Assembly: GCF_025370935.1 (NCBI RefSeq)
Contig: NC_133486.1
Coordinates: 3,988,579 to 4,052,578, forward strand
Reading direction: 5' to 3'
Source: Choristoneura fumiferana
Taxonomy: Eukaryota; Arthropoda; Insecta; Lepidoptera; Tortricidae
DNA: 64,000 nucleotides
A program made the position numbers and the translations under genes. Shown here piece after piece: positions 11,640 to 21,993 of this stretch (position 1 is the first letter of the stretch; every line of letters begins with the position of its first letter). The notes beneath the pieces were generated by a model. The model was not told the DNA's origin, did no database searches, and saw nothing but the letters and a program-made list of their open reading frames with translations.

Positions 11640-11797
11640 AAACTTTGCACCCTTTGGGTTTTCAAACTTTTATCCCCCCGTAATAATAATTCCCGTGTAG
11701 ATAAAAGTTTGAAACCTATAAGAGTGCTAAGTTATCGACTCTACTTCAAATCAGGTAATGTTGGGGCCAGAAGGCAAAGTTGAAGCAGTTTACGGTA
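11640..11797. mobile_element. MITE 'TACCGTAAACTGC', half copy
   Basis: GGGTTTTCAAACTTTTATCC and GGCAAAGTTGAAGCAGTTTA then CGGTA match the right two-thirds of 43646-43865. The left terminus is missing. Confidence 0.7.
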
Positions 11798-12264
11798 CGC
11801 CAAACCCTGTGTCGTCAATTACCTTTAATTTCAAAACCGCTTTTAAACTAGCGTAGTCGCCAGTTCGCTATGCCAGTTTTAAGCCGCAAAAAATATATAC
11901 ATATTTTTTATCACAGATTGAACAAGTAATAAACTTCTACGGTATATGTTACGTAACGCATAGGTATTTTGTTATGTAATACAAAACGTTACACGCGTTA
12001 AAAACTGCGTGGTAGCAAACATCAACCATTTGAAATATCGATGAGTGGTGGTATACAATTTGACCGTGTTCTACTTTAATAGGCAAGTGCTGCCTGGCAA
12101 CGAGAAACAAACACCTCAGATCTAAATGGGAGTAACAGACTGGCATAAATTATTAACGAATATTTTACGGAGATTTTTTTAGAGTTGTTAAATAAATACC
12201 TGAAATTCAGATTATAGTTTGCTTTATAATCGATTAAGCTCCGTTTACAACAATAATGTCCAAG
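11798..12264. other. intergenic, nothing recognised
   Basis: AT-rich, with no repeat or gene identified between the half MITE (ends 11797) and the hairpin MITE (starts 12265). Confidence 0.55.
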
Positions 12265-12412
12265 GATGTGTAGCGAGGAATGTGTTTTTCATTAACCAAT
12301 AGAAACTCTTCATTTACACATGCTCGCACAGCACATCTCTGATGGAAACAGTTGAGTAAATGAAGCCTTTCTATTGGTTAATGAAAACCACATTGCTCGT
12401 GTAGCGACTCCT
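12265..12412. mobile_element. hairpin MITE
   Basis: GTGTAGCGAGGAATGTGTTT and TTCATTAACCAATAGAAA pair with TTTCTATTGGTTAATGAA and ACATTGCTCGTGTAGCGAC (imperfectly at the outside). Confidence 0.75.
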
Positions 12413-12839
12413 AGCGCCATCTAGTGAACAACAATGGAAACTCCGACCATGTTCTACATCGCGCTATCGAAGTTTCTCAACGCGGTCGCATATATACAAG
12501 TTCCGACGCTCGACCTTCGGACTTCGGTCCCCAGGCATAACACCTGCCTGGAGAGAGATCTCTCTATTGGAGCCTCCCCCCACACTCGCAACACATCCTC
12601 GCACATCTCTGGTTGAAACGAAGCAAAACACTATGGCTTAAATTAGGTTGTGTGTGTTTTTTAACCGACGAAAAAAAAACAGAGGAGGTTCTCAAGTCGA
12701 CGCGTATATAATATATATTTTTGAAATCCCTATCAACTTACTGTGCCCAGTCTAAGAGTTACGAATGCAAAATTTTTAATTGAATTTTAAATTAAATGTT
12801 TAATTTTGCATGTATTTAGATAATTTAATGCTGGTACCT

Positions 12840-12926
12840 CATCATCATCATCATCCCAGCCTATATACGTCCCACTGCTGGGCACAGGCCTCCTCTCAGA
12901 ACAAAGGGCTTGGATACAAGAGGGGT
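12840..12926 (-). mobile_element. 5'-truncated tRNA SINE with 21-bp target-site duplication
   Basis: Contains only the SINE 3' end, (CAT)n, then CCCAGCCTATATACGTCCCA and GGGCACAGGCCTCC. It is flanked by an exact 21-bp direct repeat (12819-12839 and 12927-12947, beginning GATAATTTAA and ending GGTACCT). This is a complete target-primed insertion that is recent enough for the repeat to be intact. Confidence 0.9.
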
Positions 12927-13156
12927 GATAATTTAATGCTGGTACCTATTATTTATTAATCATGAATCAGCTGACCTAGATATCATTATTGCGGCACCTG
13001 TAAAGTGTAGACACATGTATGACATGTAGTTATGTATTATTTCGCTGAGTAAGAAAGTACAGTGGTGCCGAATATAGTATTTCCACCTTTTATATTTTTA
13101 TCAGTTATATCTTACACTAGCTTCATCCCCAGTTTGAGCAAAAACAGGCTACTTTT

Positions 13157-13307
13157 ATTAAATATAATGACCCGGATAACTCACGTCTTAAATCGAGTTT
13201 AGCTCGACATGTTTCGGGCTAATCCGTAGCCCTTCGTCTTCGGAGCAACGCGACTTAGCGGCATCAGCGGATTTAAGACGTGAGTTATCCGGGTCATTAT
13301 ATTTAAT
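13157..13307. mobile_element. inverted PLE terminal-repeat fragment with hammerhead-like motif
   Basis: Left arm ATTAAATATAATGACCCGGA to about 13195 is repeated in reverse at 13262-13307, and the hammerhead-like segment lies between (13202-13246). It is about 98 percent identical to 9676-9770 where they overlap. Tail-to-tail terminal repeats are characteristic of PLEs. Confidence 0.55.
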
Positions 13308-13359
13308 ATGAGTGGGTCTCACGGTAGTTACAGGCGTTCTTTACTTAAAAATAGGACAC

Positions 13360-13513
13360 TTAGGGGCTGTTTCACCATTGCATCCATTGATTAATTTTGT
13401 TTGAAGGATAAATGTGATGCCGTCTCCGTCTACGTCTCGTCTACCGAACAAAACAAACAGAGACGGCATCACGTTTCTCCGTCAGTTTAAGTTAGTCCAT
13501 GGGTGGTGAAACA
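13360..13513. mobile_element. MITE 'GGGGCTGTTTCACCA', copy 1
   Basis: GGGGCTGTTTCACCATTGCA to CATGGGTGGTGAAACAG. The interior palindromic arms GATGCCGTCTCCGTC and GAGACGGCATCACG are about 130 bp apart at most. A fragment of the same end lies at 13600-13640. Confidence 0.75.
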
Positions 13514-13763
13514 GTAGTATTTTATTATTTTTATTTATTTAGTGTTGTATATTTATCCGTCAAATGAACATATTTATTTGAACAATGAATTTTTACATAA
13601 AAATAAATTTAATCAATAGATGGTGAAACCCCTGTTTCAAAAACACTATAACCCCTGGTTAGTGTAATCTTAAAAGTTTTTTTCTGAATTTTTCTAACTC
13701 CAGTGTGTTAGTATTCTGGAATTACAATTCAACTGCCGTAAAGTCTGCCGTAAAGTAAGTTTT

Positions 13764-14034
13764 GCAGGTGGTAGGACCTTGTGCAAGGTCCGCCCGGATT
13801 GCTACCACCATCTTGCTCGCTAATCCTGCCGTGAAGTAGCAGTGCTTGCACTGTTGTGTTTCGGCGTGGAGAGTAAGACAGCCGGTGAAATTACTGGCAC
13901 TTGAGGTATCCCATCTTAGGCCTCTAGGTTGGCAACGCATCTGCAATACCAGGTGTTGCAGGTGTTTATGGGCGGTGGTGATCTCTTACCATCAGGAGAC
14001 CCACTTGCTCGTTTTCCATCCAGTCAAATAAAAA
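13764..14034 (+). mobile_element. poly-A SINE-like retroelement, copy 1
   Basis: Family starts GCAGGTGGTAGGACCTTGTG, with body GGCGTGGAGAGTAAGACAGC and end CCACTTGCTCG...CCATCCAGTCAAAT followed by poly(A). Four copies share the same 5' start and 3' end, which argues for a self-contained SINE or a short LINE derivative. I see no clear A or B box. The short reading frames in it are shadows. Confidence 0.8.
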
Positions 14035-14449
14035 AAAAGTAGTAATACCAAAATTATGGTACCTACCTAGGTATTTTTTTGACATCCAACGCTGAAAAAA
14101 TAAAAGTGGAGATTGATATATTATTTCTTTCGTTTTTAGCTCACGTCACTAATATAGACGTAAAGTTTAAGTAAATTGCGTCCGACGTTACATCTCACAG
14201 TAATAATGTAAAACCTTGTGGCTCACTATTACTACGATATCGTATATCACGTGGACGAGTAATAGCTTTCATACAAAATTGATGGCGGCCTGATTCTAAG
14301 GTCATCCCTTGACCTGCGAGCGAATCTGTACTATTTTAATGACAATATGCTATTCCAAGGTGTATCTCTCACTGGTTCAGTAACTAGAGTCTAGCTCTTG
14401 GTTTCTACACCAATGGGTAAAAAGCGAAAAGGTACAGGATTGTAGCTAG
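14035..14449. other. intergenic, nothing recognised
   Basis: Between the poly-A SINE and an RTE tail. No ORF or repeat placed. Confidence 0.5.
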
Positions 14450-14618
14450 GAATGGAGCTGTCGGTAGGCCTCCAACAAGATGGAGCGGCGACCTGGTAAA
14501 GATCGCGGGATCGCGGTGGATGCGGAAAGTACAAGACCGGTCTGAGTGGAGAGCCTTGGGGGAGGCCCAAGCAGCAGTGGACGTCTTTCGGCTGACATGA
14601 TGATGATGATGATGATTA
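14450..14618 (+). mobile_element. RTE-like LINE 3' tail, 5'-truncated
   Basis: Collinear with the 3' end of the 18395-18835 element: GGCCTCCAACAAGATGGAGC, GATCGCGGGATCGCGGTGGA, GCAGTGGACGTCTTTCGGCT, then (ATG)n. The strong similarity to the other copy suggests a fairly young insertion. Confidence 0.8.
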
Positions 14619-14667
14619 AAGAAGTGTAGCCTATGCCTACTTAGGTAACCTCATATTTTATAATGTT

Positions 14668-14818
14668 TAAAGGAAGATCAGCGCCGTTCGCAAAACCGGC
14701 AGTTTTGCTTCTTATTGGGACCATTTTTGTGACATGTACTAATATATTTTAAATTTAAATTTCTTATTTTTTCTTCGAATGTTGTCACGAATAAATCTTT
14801 TTTTTTCTTTTCTTTTAT
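14668..14818 (+). mobile_element. LINE 3' UTR with TTTC-rich tail
   Basis: AGGAAGATCAGCGCCGTTCG, TTGGGACCATTTTTGTGACA and TGTCACGAATAAATC, then (TTTC)n-like sequence. The reverse-oriented copy at 22297-22500 starts with (AAAG)n and repeats the same blocks, so the two define one family. Confidence 0.6.
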
Positions 14819-15292
14819 TTGGCCTCAGGCGCTTTTGATCAGGTGAGACAAGGGCCAATCACTTGTCAGTTTTACGTATAAAAAAATATTATTCAATAAA
14901 CGCTTAGACGGCCGAATAACCGAGTCTTTTAAAAGTGATCTGATTAATGGAAACAAGTTTACCCAGCCGTGGGTATGCTTCAGCAATATTGATTGATTGA
15001 TCGTCAGGCTGATCACTCCGTTTGGGCCAAAGTTGTAAACTTTGTACGATTCGTGGACCCATGGGTCTACTTAGGGTATCAAAAAAAATTTTTTTCATGC
15101 TAATAAATATTAAAAAGTTTACAGTTTCAATAAATGAAATTATAGGTAAATGCAAATAGAAAATAATCAACAAAACTGACAATATTTCTTTAAAAACCAA
15201 TTTAAAGTAGGATAAATGAAAGCTGAATGATTTTAATAACATATTTTTTTGTTTAAAACTCTAGTTACGATCTACTTTTGATATTTGGTTTC

Positions 15293-15717
15293 AATGGGGG
15301 CTATCGCGAATGAATTCGCCGCTAGAGGCGCTAGTGTAGCGTGAGGTCGCCGAAATGTCAAATCTCATAGTTTTTGGTGAGCTACGCGGTTTATTTATAA
15401 TTAGAATAATTTTGTGAATATTTTCCAATATCTGAAATTAATTATGGCAAATATGCGTTCCGGGCAATGATTCGAATGTCTGTGTTTTGAGACAGTTTTG
15501 TCTTTGGAAACCTTTTTCCTCCTTTTTTCCGAACAAAACGGGACTATGCAACACTGTGGCATGCTCGATATTTTCATGGTACGGTTTTAAGGTGTATTAA
15601 ATATGATTTTAATCTAAACTTTGTTTTCACGCCCGTAATAATAGACTTTGAAAGCCATACTTAAAAACCTCACGCAACAGTGCGCCATCTAGTGAGACAA
15701 AAACGATAGCCCTCATT
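15293..15717. mobile_element. MITE with short TIRs
   Basis: AATGGGGGCTATCG at the left pairs with CGATAGCCCTCATT at the right, followed inward by CTAGAGGCGCTAG and GCGCCATCTAG. The 425-bp interior has no ORF of note. Confidence 0.6.
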
Positions 15718-15828
15718 ATTAAGCAAAAAGTCAGGACTTTTAGTTTAATATCAGGATTTTTATCAGGACATTTCATAATATCTTTCCATATGGCAACCCT
15801 AGATTTCTGGGACTCAGAGCCTATACTG

Positions 15829-15946
15829 CGAAGTACAAAATTCGAAATTCGTATCTTGCCGTCCCGCTTATTTCTTATAATGATTATACGAGAGCGAGAG
15901 GGACGGTACGACACGAACTTCGATTTTCGAATTTCGTAGTAGCCCC
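15829..15946. mobile_element. hairpin MITE, family 'CAGGGCTACTACG', copy 3 (eroded left end)
   Basis: The right arm is well kept (ACGACACGAACTTCGATTTT, TTCGTAGTAGCCCC). The left arm is mutated (CTGCGAAGTACAAAATTCG). It is older than copies 1 and 2. Confidence 0.75.
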
Positions 15947-16034
15947 TCCGGGTCTACGACGCAAGTACGATTTGTGGTACCCAGGGTCTACGACGCAACG
16001 TAGCAGTGAAAGACGGCTACATAAAGAGGCGTAG

Positions 16035-16382
16035 CAATACTTTTTATTACGAGCGTTTACACCTGCTGAGCTGGCAACGTTGCATTTTTGTTAGTTTTTC
16101 TCGATTATTCCATAAAAATTGAATGAAAATTAAAAATGTGGTCTGATAGAACTGTTCTTAATATATAAGTTAATTTGTCTACTCTAATAATTATTCGTGA
16201 TAGACTTTTATATTCTTTAAAAACGAACAAATGTTTATTAACGGTTTTTAAAGAATATAAAAGTCTATCACGAATGGAGTAGACACATTAAGAACAACCA
16301 CAACAACATTATTAAGAACAGTTTAATTGCAACGTTGCCAGCTCAGCAGGTACAAGCTCTTGATCAAGATGAAAAGTATTGC
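16035..16382. mobile_element. nested palindromic MITE
   Basis: The outermost GCAATACTTTT pairs with AAAAGTATTGC at the right edge. Main TIR ACCTGCTGAGCTGGCAACGT (16061) pairs with ACGTTGCCAGCTCAGCAGGT (ends 16351). The inner 37-bp arms around TTCGTGATAGACTTTTATAT pair with ATATAAAAGTCTATCACGAA. Three concentric levels of symmetry are visible. Confidence 0.8.
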
Positions 16383-16639
16383 CTGACAAAACAGCTTGGT
16401 TCATGATGACTTGCTGTTATAGGTGAATTAGGGCGTTCAACTAATAAATGGGCAATGAAATAGAAGATTGATTGATTGACTAGACCAAGTAATATTATGA
16501 ATCGATATCAATTACATTAGTAAAATACTCATTGCTTTAGTCGACCGGGCGTACAGTCAAGGGCATAAATATATGTACGTTACCAAGACGTCAAAAATGC
16601 GTATACACCTTTATGCCAAATCTTACCTCTTTCCTACTA

Positions 16640-16890
16640 ATTATCTTATGTAACTTAATAATATTATAAACGCGAATTGTTTGGATGTTTGTTACTCTTT
16701 CACGCAAAAACTGCTGAACAGATTTGCATGAATTTTGGCGTAAGTACCTACAGGTAATATATACCCTGGATTAACAATAAATAGGCTACTTTTTATCCCA
16801 AAAGAATGTATTGTTCCTGTGGGATCAAAAAAGGTTTAAGCTACATACCAATTCTGCGCGAGCGAAGCCGCGAGCAAAAGCTAGTAAGGT
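16640..16890 (+). mobile_element. Helitron-like repeat 'GCAAAAGCTAGT', full copy
   Basis: TAATAATATTATAAACGCGA, TTTGTTACTCTTTCACGCAA, GGCTACTTTTTATCCCAAAA and GCGAAGCCGCGAGCAAAAGC then TAGT. The family occurs in both orientations in the window and contains no ORF. A Helitron assignment is inferred from the CTAG end. Confidence 0.6.
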
Positions 16891-17257
16891 ATTATACAAT
16901 ACATATATATATTTGATGCTATGGCTGTATAGATATTTAAGCCCTTAAGAGTAGGTACCTTATCCTCAGCCTTACTATAATATTATTAATGCGAACACAA
17001 ACCTTTGGTCTCATCTGCACTTAACATCTCATTCTTATATAATCTGACTTAATGTATTTATATAATGTAATAGTTATGTTGAGTGAATAAATAAACTAAA
17101 CTAACTAACTAAACATCAGGTGTGATAGGGGTCAATCACGGTCAGTTTATGTAAAAAAATAAACGCGGAAGTCTATCTGTACCGCATTTCATCTAAATCG
17201 GTTCAGAGGTTTAGACGTGAAACGGTAACAAACAAACAGTCCTTGACAGAACAGAAA

Positions 17258-17524
17258 CAGACCTTGTGCAAGGTCCGCCCGGATTGCTACCACCATCTTG
17301 CTCGCTAATCCTGCCGTGAAGCAGCAGTGTTTGCACTGTTGCGTTTCGGCGTGGAGAGTAAGACAGCCGGTGAAATTACTGGCACTTGAGGTATCCTATC
17401 TTAGGCCTCTAGGTTGGCAACGCATCTGCAATCCCCCTGGTGTTGCAGGTCTATGGGCGGTGGTGATTTCTTACCATCAGGAGGCCCACTTGCTCGTTTG
17501 CCATCCAGTCGATTAAAAAAAAAG
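17258..17524 (+). mobile_element. poly-A SINE-like retroelement, copy 2
   Basis: Starts at GACCTTGTGCAAGGTCCGCC, slightly 5'-truncated, and ends CCATCCAGTCGAT plus poly(A). It is nearly identical to copy 1. Confidence 0.8.
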
Positions 17525-17779
17525 ACTTACAAACTCAATTCATTTCGTAGTAGTGGGTTTGAGCATCACAAATACGTACAATAAATTAACATACCAAAAC
17601 AAAATGCAGGGTAGAAAATAGGCTGTCTTATCGCTTAAAAGCGATCTCTTCTAGACAGCCATGCAAATACGTGAAAAAATAATACAAACATTGGAACATA
17701 GAACCTCCTCCTTTTTTGAAGTCGGTTAAAAATATGAATTACCTTCGCATCTATAATATTAGTAAAGATGGGTCTTAGA

Positions 17780-17935
17780 TAATAATAAATATAATAAATA
17801 TCATGGACACTTGACACCAATTGACCTAGTCCCAAACTAAGCAAAGCTTGTACTATGGATACTAGGCAACGGATAACATACTTATATAGATAAATACATA
17901 CTTAAATACATATTAAACATCCAAGACCGAGAACA
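17780..17935 (-). mobile_element. LINE 3' end fragment
   Basis: ATCATGGACACTTGACACCA, ATTGACCTAGTCCCAAACTA, AGCAAAGCTTGTACTATGGA and TACATACTTAAATACATATT. The same end occurs at 44580-44695. It is oriented with its A/T tail to the left. Confidence 0.55.
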
Positions 17936-17994
17936 AACATGAATATCAAATAAAAAAACTGGCTATTAGATATCAACTTTGTAATTACACCTGT

Positions 17995-18110
17995 GCCCTA
18001 TTTCACGAAGCTACAAGTTACAATTTACAAGTGGTAGTCTTTGTTCAACAGTATGCATTGAAAAGAGACTACCGCTTGTAAATTGTAACTTGTGGCTTCA
18101 TGAAATGGGC
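17995..18110. mobile_element. hairpin MITE
   Basis: GCCCTATTTCACGAAGCTAC pairs with the right end GTGGCTTCATGAAATGGGC, and AAGTTACAATTTACAAG with CTTGTAAATTGTAACTT. About 115 bp. Confidence 0.8.
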
Positions 18111-18394
18111 CACTGATAGCGCGTGCCTCGTGACCATAAAGTTTTGGTGCCAAGGTTGGCGGGCTAAGGCCGCGCAGGATACGCCTAATTTGAGTCGCTA
18201 ATTCTTTGCAACCTGCCCATTATAGTCATTATAGTTATGCTACAGTATGTTGCGAACGTGAGCCGTGATGAGATAGGTGTAATCATAGTAATGGGTCCAT
18301 ATCGGCTCGCATACTTATTGCAAGTCCGAATGTAATGTTTGTCAGAATAATCATTTGTCATAATATTTTTTTCTCTGAATCCAACCATCATCAT

Positions 18395-18835
18395 CATCAT
18401 GTCAGCCGAAAGACGTCCACTGCTGGACATAGGCCTCCCCCAAGGCTCTCCACTCAGACCGGTCTTGTGCTTTCCGCAGCCACCGCGATCCCGCGATCTT
18501 AACCAAGTCGTCGCTCCATCTTGTTGGAGGCCTACCGACAGCTCGTCTCCCGGTCCGCGGACGCCATTCGAGAACCTTCTGGCCCCATCGGCCATCCGTC
18601 CTGCGAGCAATGTGCCCCGCCCACTGCCACTTTAGTTTCGCAATTCTTCGGGCTATGTCGGTAACCTTAGTTCTACTGCGGATATCATCATTTCTAATTC
18701 TATCCCGCAGAGAAACCCCGAGCATAGCCCTCTCCATAGCCCTCTGAGTGACTTTGAGTTTTCTCATGAGGCCCATCGTTAGCGCCCACGTCTCAGATCC
18801 GTATGTCATCACTGGCAACACACACTGAATCCAAT
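18395..18835 (-). pseudogene. RTE-like LINE, 3' end of reverse transcriptase ORF plus tail
   Basis: The minus-strand frame 18402-18821 reads from TYGSETWALTMGLMRKLKVT to WSDDLVKIAGSRWLRKAQD. This is the C-terminal end of an RTE-type endonuclease/reverse transcriptase, after the catalytic domain. It is followed by GTCCAGCAGTGGACGTC and an ATGATGATGATG tail at 18383-18398. The copy is 5'-truncated at about 18835 and lacks the catalytic RT and endonuclease domains, so it is dead. Clade assignment rests on recalled family resemblance only. Confidence 0.8.
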
Positions 18836-19298
18836 AATTGTTTAGAATTGTTATAAAACAAATCTAAGCTAGCTTTCTATAGGTGGCCATTTGAAAAATT
18901 CAGGAAAATGTAACATTTCAGTGGGAAAAAAAATATGAAAAACGTTGATTCAAACAATAATTACGGTATGACTAGCGAAGAGTATGCGAACTTTGGCGCT
19001 CCCCATAGTAATGTATAAGAACTCTACATTTTTAAATACGCACTAGCGATCTTAGAAAGATCGACCGGGCGGGGGACCTTTTTTGTGAGACAGGTCAGAA
19101 AAAAAATTACACGTTTCTAAAGTTGAGGTAGGGATGATCGCAATGCTAAAGAACTCTACATTTTGACATACGCACAAGCGATCTTCAAACTCACAACATT
19201 TATTGACATAAAAAACACACTACATCTCAAAAATCACAGTAAAAAAAAACATAAACACTCTTAGAAGAAGAGAGAAACTGTAGTGTGATTTGTTCTTA

Positions 19299-19435
19299 AG
19301 CCGAGTTTAGACTTGCAAGAAAAATCATGCAAGTTGCATTACATTGCGGCGCTCGATTGACCACTACAAACTCGTTGGCTTTACAATGCAATGTAATGAA
19401 CTTGCATGATTTTTCTTGCAAGTCTAAACTCGGCT
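19299..19435. mobile_element. hairpin MITE with TTA duplication
   Basis: Long perfect arms: AGCCGAGTTTAGACTTGCAA ... TTGCAAGTCTAAACTCGGCT. The arms extend about 45 bp through AATCATGCAAGTT. TTA flanks both sides (19296-19298, 19436-19438). Harbinger-type by TSD length. Confidence 0.85.
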
Positions 19436-19660
19436 TTAGGAAAATCGACGGCTGAGAGACGGGAAAAAATAGTTTAGTGTCCAAAAAATTTAAATTAGTC
19501 CTTCGGTTAAATTAACTCGAAAATATTTGACATATTTCTAAAGTTGACGTAGGTAGTGATAGTGATGCTAAATAACTCTACATTTTGACATACGCACAAG
19601 CGATCTTAGAGAGATCGACCGAGGATCTTTAAATTTAAGAGACGGGAAAGAATAGTTTAG

Positions 19661-19793
19661 GGGCTGTTTCACCACTCATTAATTAATTCTATTTTTACGG
19701 ATAAATGTAAATCCGTCTATTCGAACAAAACAAACAGAGATGGCATCACATTTATTCGTCAAATAAATTTAATCAATGTATGATGAAACAGGG
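19661..19793. mobile_element. MITE 'GGGGCTGTTTCACCA', copy 2, in a tandem repeat unit
   Basis: GGGGCTGTTTCACCACTCAT to ATGTATGATGAAACAGGGGG. It splits GAATAGTTTA from GTGTCCAAAAAATT. The uninterrupted version of that junction exists at 19465-19490, so the site is documented by a paralogous empty copy. Confidence 0.8.
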
Positions 19794-19880
19794 GGTGTGT
19801 CCAAAAAATTATAATTAGTCCGTCGGTTAAATTATCAGAAAATATTTGACACGTTTATAAAGTTAACGTTCCGCGTGACG

Positions 19881-20837
19881 ACACGGCGACACACTTTGAC
19901 GGGCTTCATCTGTGACATTTTGTTGTTTAATTGTGAAAAAAATTACTTGTCCAATATTTTCTGTCGATTTTACTGACTGAAGTAGCAAATAGAAGTAGAC
20001 AAAGGTGAAGGGCGTTAAAGTTTAGAAGAAGAAGCCCGTGACGTCACGCGATCTTCGCAATTTTGACACTGGAAATGTCTTTTCATTCGCTCCAGTGTAG
20101 GCTCCGAGTTCACGAACAAGTGCGAACCCTTTATACTCCTATCTCGGAGAGTTGTGAAGATATGATATTCAAAAAAGGCTCAAAAGGCGTATTCACGACG
20201 ATATTTTGGAAAAGAAGAATGATACTTATCAAAAATTTGAGGAAAACTCTTCTGGACAATTTAGTCAACTACAATTTGAGCCTAAAACAAAGACGATCGG
20301 GTTAGGGGTTTGCCCCGTAGCCTAACCTTTTTGTACAAAGTCAAAAAGTCAGAACAACAATAAACTAAGTAATTATCATTCGACGTTGTAGTTTTATTTT
20401 GTAACCTTTTCTCGTCGCTCAGCGACAATACTTTTTCGAATTCCGTAGATTTATTTCCAATGAATGACTTATAAATGAATAAATAAATAAATGTGCTCGA
20501 TTCGATTTTCGTTTGTTTGACAAAAGCAAAAAAAAAACATGCCCAATATTTTCTGATAATCTATGTACTCGTAACTGGTGGGCTAAAAGGCAAGAAGAAA
20601 ACTGCGTTCAAGGAACTTAGACGCAGCCGGCCAATTTACCACCTATTCAGGTACCATCAGCCAAATATGTGGTCTACCACCCTAAAGTTGATAATCGTTT
20701 GCATATCATAAAACAATAATGCCAATAGATGTGTCTGTCAACTTGAAAGTTCGACTTTAGCGACATATCCATTTAATAGGAACTTGTTTAAAAATTGATA
20801 GACCACTTATTTAGCTGATGGTACACGAGTATTTGTC
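19881..20837. other. intergenic, unassigned short ORF
   Basis: An 80-codon + frame (20063-20305) with YTPISESC near its middle is followed by GGGTTAGGGGTTTGCCCCGT, a small hairpin. I do not recognise it. TTTAATTG...CCAATATTTTCTG-type words recur near 19930, 20535 and 61740, so a dispersed element is likely. Confidence 0.4.
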
Positions 20838-21517
20838 TCATCATCATTAATTTAAGAGCTTGGCTCTTGTCGGTGGAGTAATCGCCACTCTTTTCGGTTC
20901 TCTGCCAGCGTTTTCAGCTCCTGATACGACATGACATTGACTTTTTCCTTGGCTTGATCTATAAATGACCGTCTCGGCCTTTCCCTGCCTCGCCTGCCTT
21001 CTATTCGTCCTTCCAAAATAGTTTTTATGTAGCTGTCATGTCGTATCAGATGCCCCAGCATATTCCCTCTCCTATTTTCAATCGTCCTCAACAGCCGCCT
21101 TTCCTCTTCCACCAACTCTAAAACCTCCTCATTAGTTCTCCTTTCAGTCCAGCTAATCCCCTCCATTCTCCGCCAGCACCACATCTCAAACGCACTCAAT
21201 CTGTCTCGGTCCCGCTCAGTCAATGTCCAAGTCTCGCTCCCATATAATGCTATACTCCAGATGTATGTCTTAATAAATCTTTTCCGAATGGTCCTTGAGA
21301 TTTTGCCTTTAAAAATGTGTTTTTTATCATTGAATGCTTTCTTAGCCATGGCTATTCTTGTTTTCACATCCGTGGTGCATCTGGAGTCACAGGTAATCAC
21401 GCTGCCTAAATATCTAAAACTATTGACCTGCTCAATGGTAGAGTATTTGTTTGACAAGCAAAAAAGCTTTGTAACAATTGCCAGCGCGTTGTTTTGAATT
21501 ATATCATGTGGCGACAA
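20838..21517 (-). pseudogene. RTE-like LINE, C-terminal RT fragment (221 codons open)
   Basis: Minus-strand frame 20852-21517. From residue about 31 it reads VNSFRYLGSVIT, KTYIWSIALYGSETWTLTER and GRERPRRSFIDQAKEKVN, the thumb/C-terminal region common to lepidopteran RTE-like retrotransposons. The first 30 codons are probably flanking sequence, because RT homology starts near 21425. The stop is followed by TTAATGATGATGAG, the GATGAT-type tail. It is 5'-truncated and lacks the catalytic motifs. It is a different subfamily from the copy at 18395-18835. Confidence 0.85.
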
Positions 21518-21993
21518 ATGAAAGTGTAGGGAATTATTGCATCAGTTCGTAACAGATGGAATTGCTGAGAAATCAATTGATCAATTTATTTATTCACGTG
21601 ATCCTCCTGTCTTATAACGATCACGTATCGAAATCACGAGTATGCATGTTGAAATTACTATTTTGATACTGTCTTGTCAATTGCCCGGATTGTTTTTATG
21701 GTTTTTAAATGATGAGAATATAAACGGAACTTTTAGAGACGTCGCGCCGGAAGCTGAATGCGGTTTGGTTTGCCAATTTCCAATAGGGTTCAATCCAAAG
21801 TTTTATAAAACGTTTATGTTAGCGTGAAATGAATTTTCAAAGCTTGTAATGATGGTAATAATTTTAGCGCTATTATATACATTATGCATTTCATCATCGC
21901 ATCATAATCGGCCTATATGTATAGGTAGATACGACTTAAATATGGAACCAGCTTCCTGGGCAGTGTTTCCGGAGCGGACAGCTTAGGGATCTT
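21518..21993. other. intergenic, nothing recognised
   Basis: A 61-codon + frame (21642-21827) lacks any family signal. A small LINE scrap is at 21950-21990. Confidence 0.5.

Larger units (their letters stand above)
19000..19880 (+). repeat. degenerate tandem repeat, unit about 190 bp, with two MITE insertions
   Basis: AACTCTACATTTTGACATAC and GCACAAGCGATCTT recur at about 19010-19050, 19150-19185 and 19575-19608. GACGGGAAA, AATAGTTTA and TGTCCAAAAAATT recur at 19457, 19646 and 19797. Two MITEs (19299-19435, 19661-19793) sit inside the array. No ORF. Confidence 0.75.

Noticed and set aside
13722..13946. ORFs repeated at 13722-14031, 17298-17516, 49136-49327 and 53457-53751
   Set aside because: They come from the poly-A SINE-like family, on both strands, and break in different places.
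18185..18610. 141-codon minus-strand ORF overlapping the LINE fragment
   Set aside because: Out-of-frame shadow of the RT C-terminus that runs into the ATG-repeat tail.
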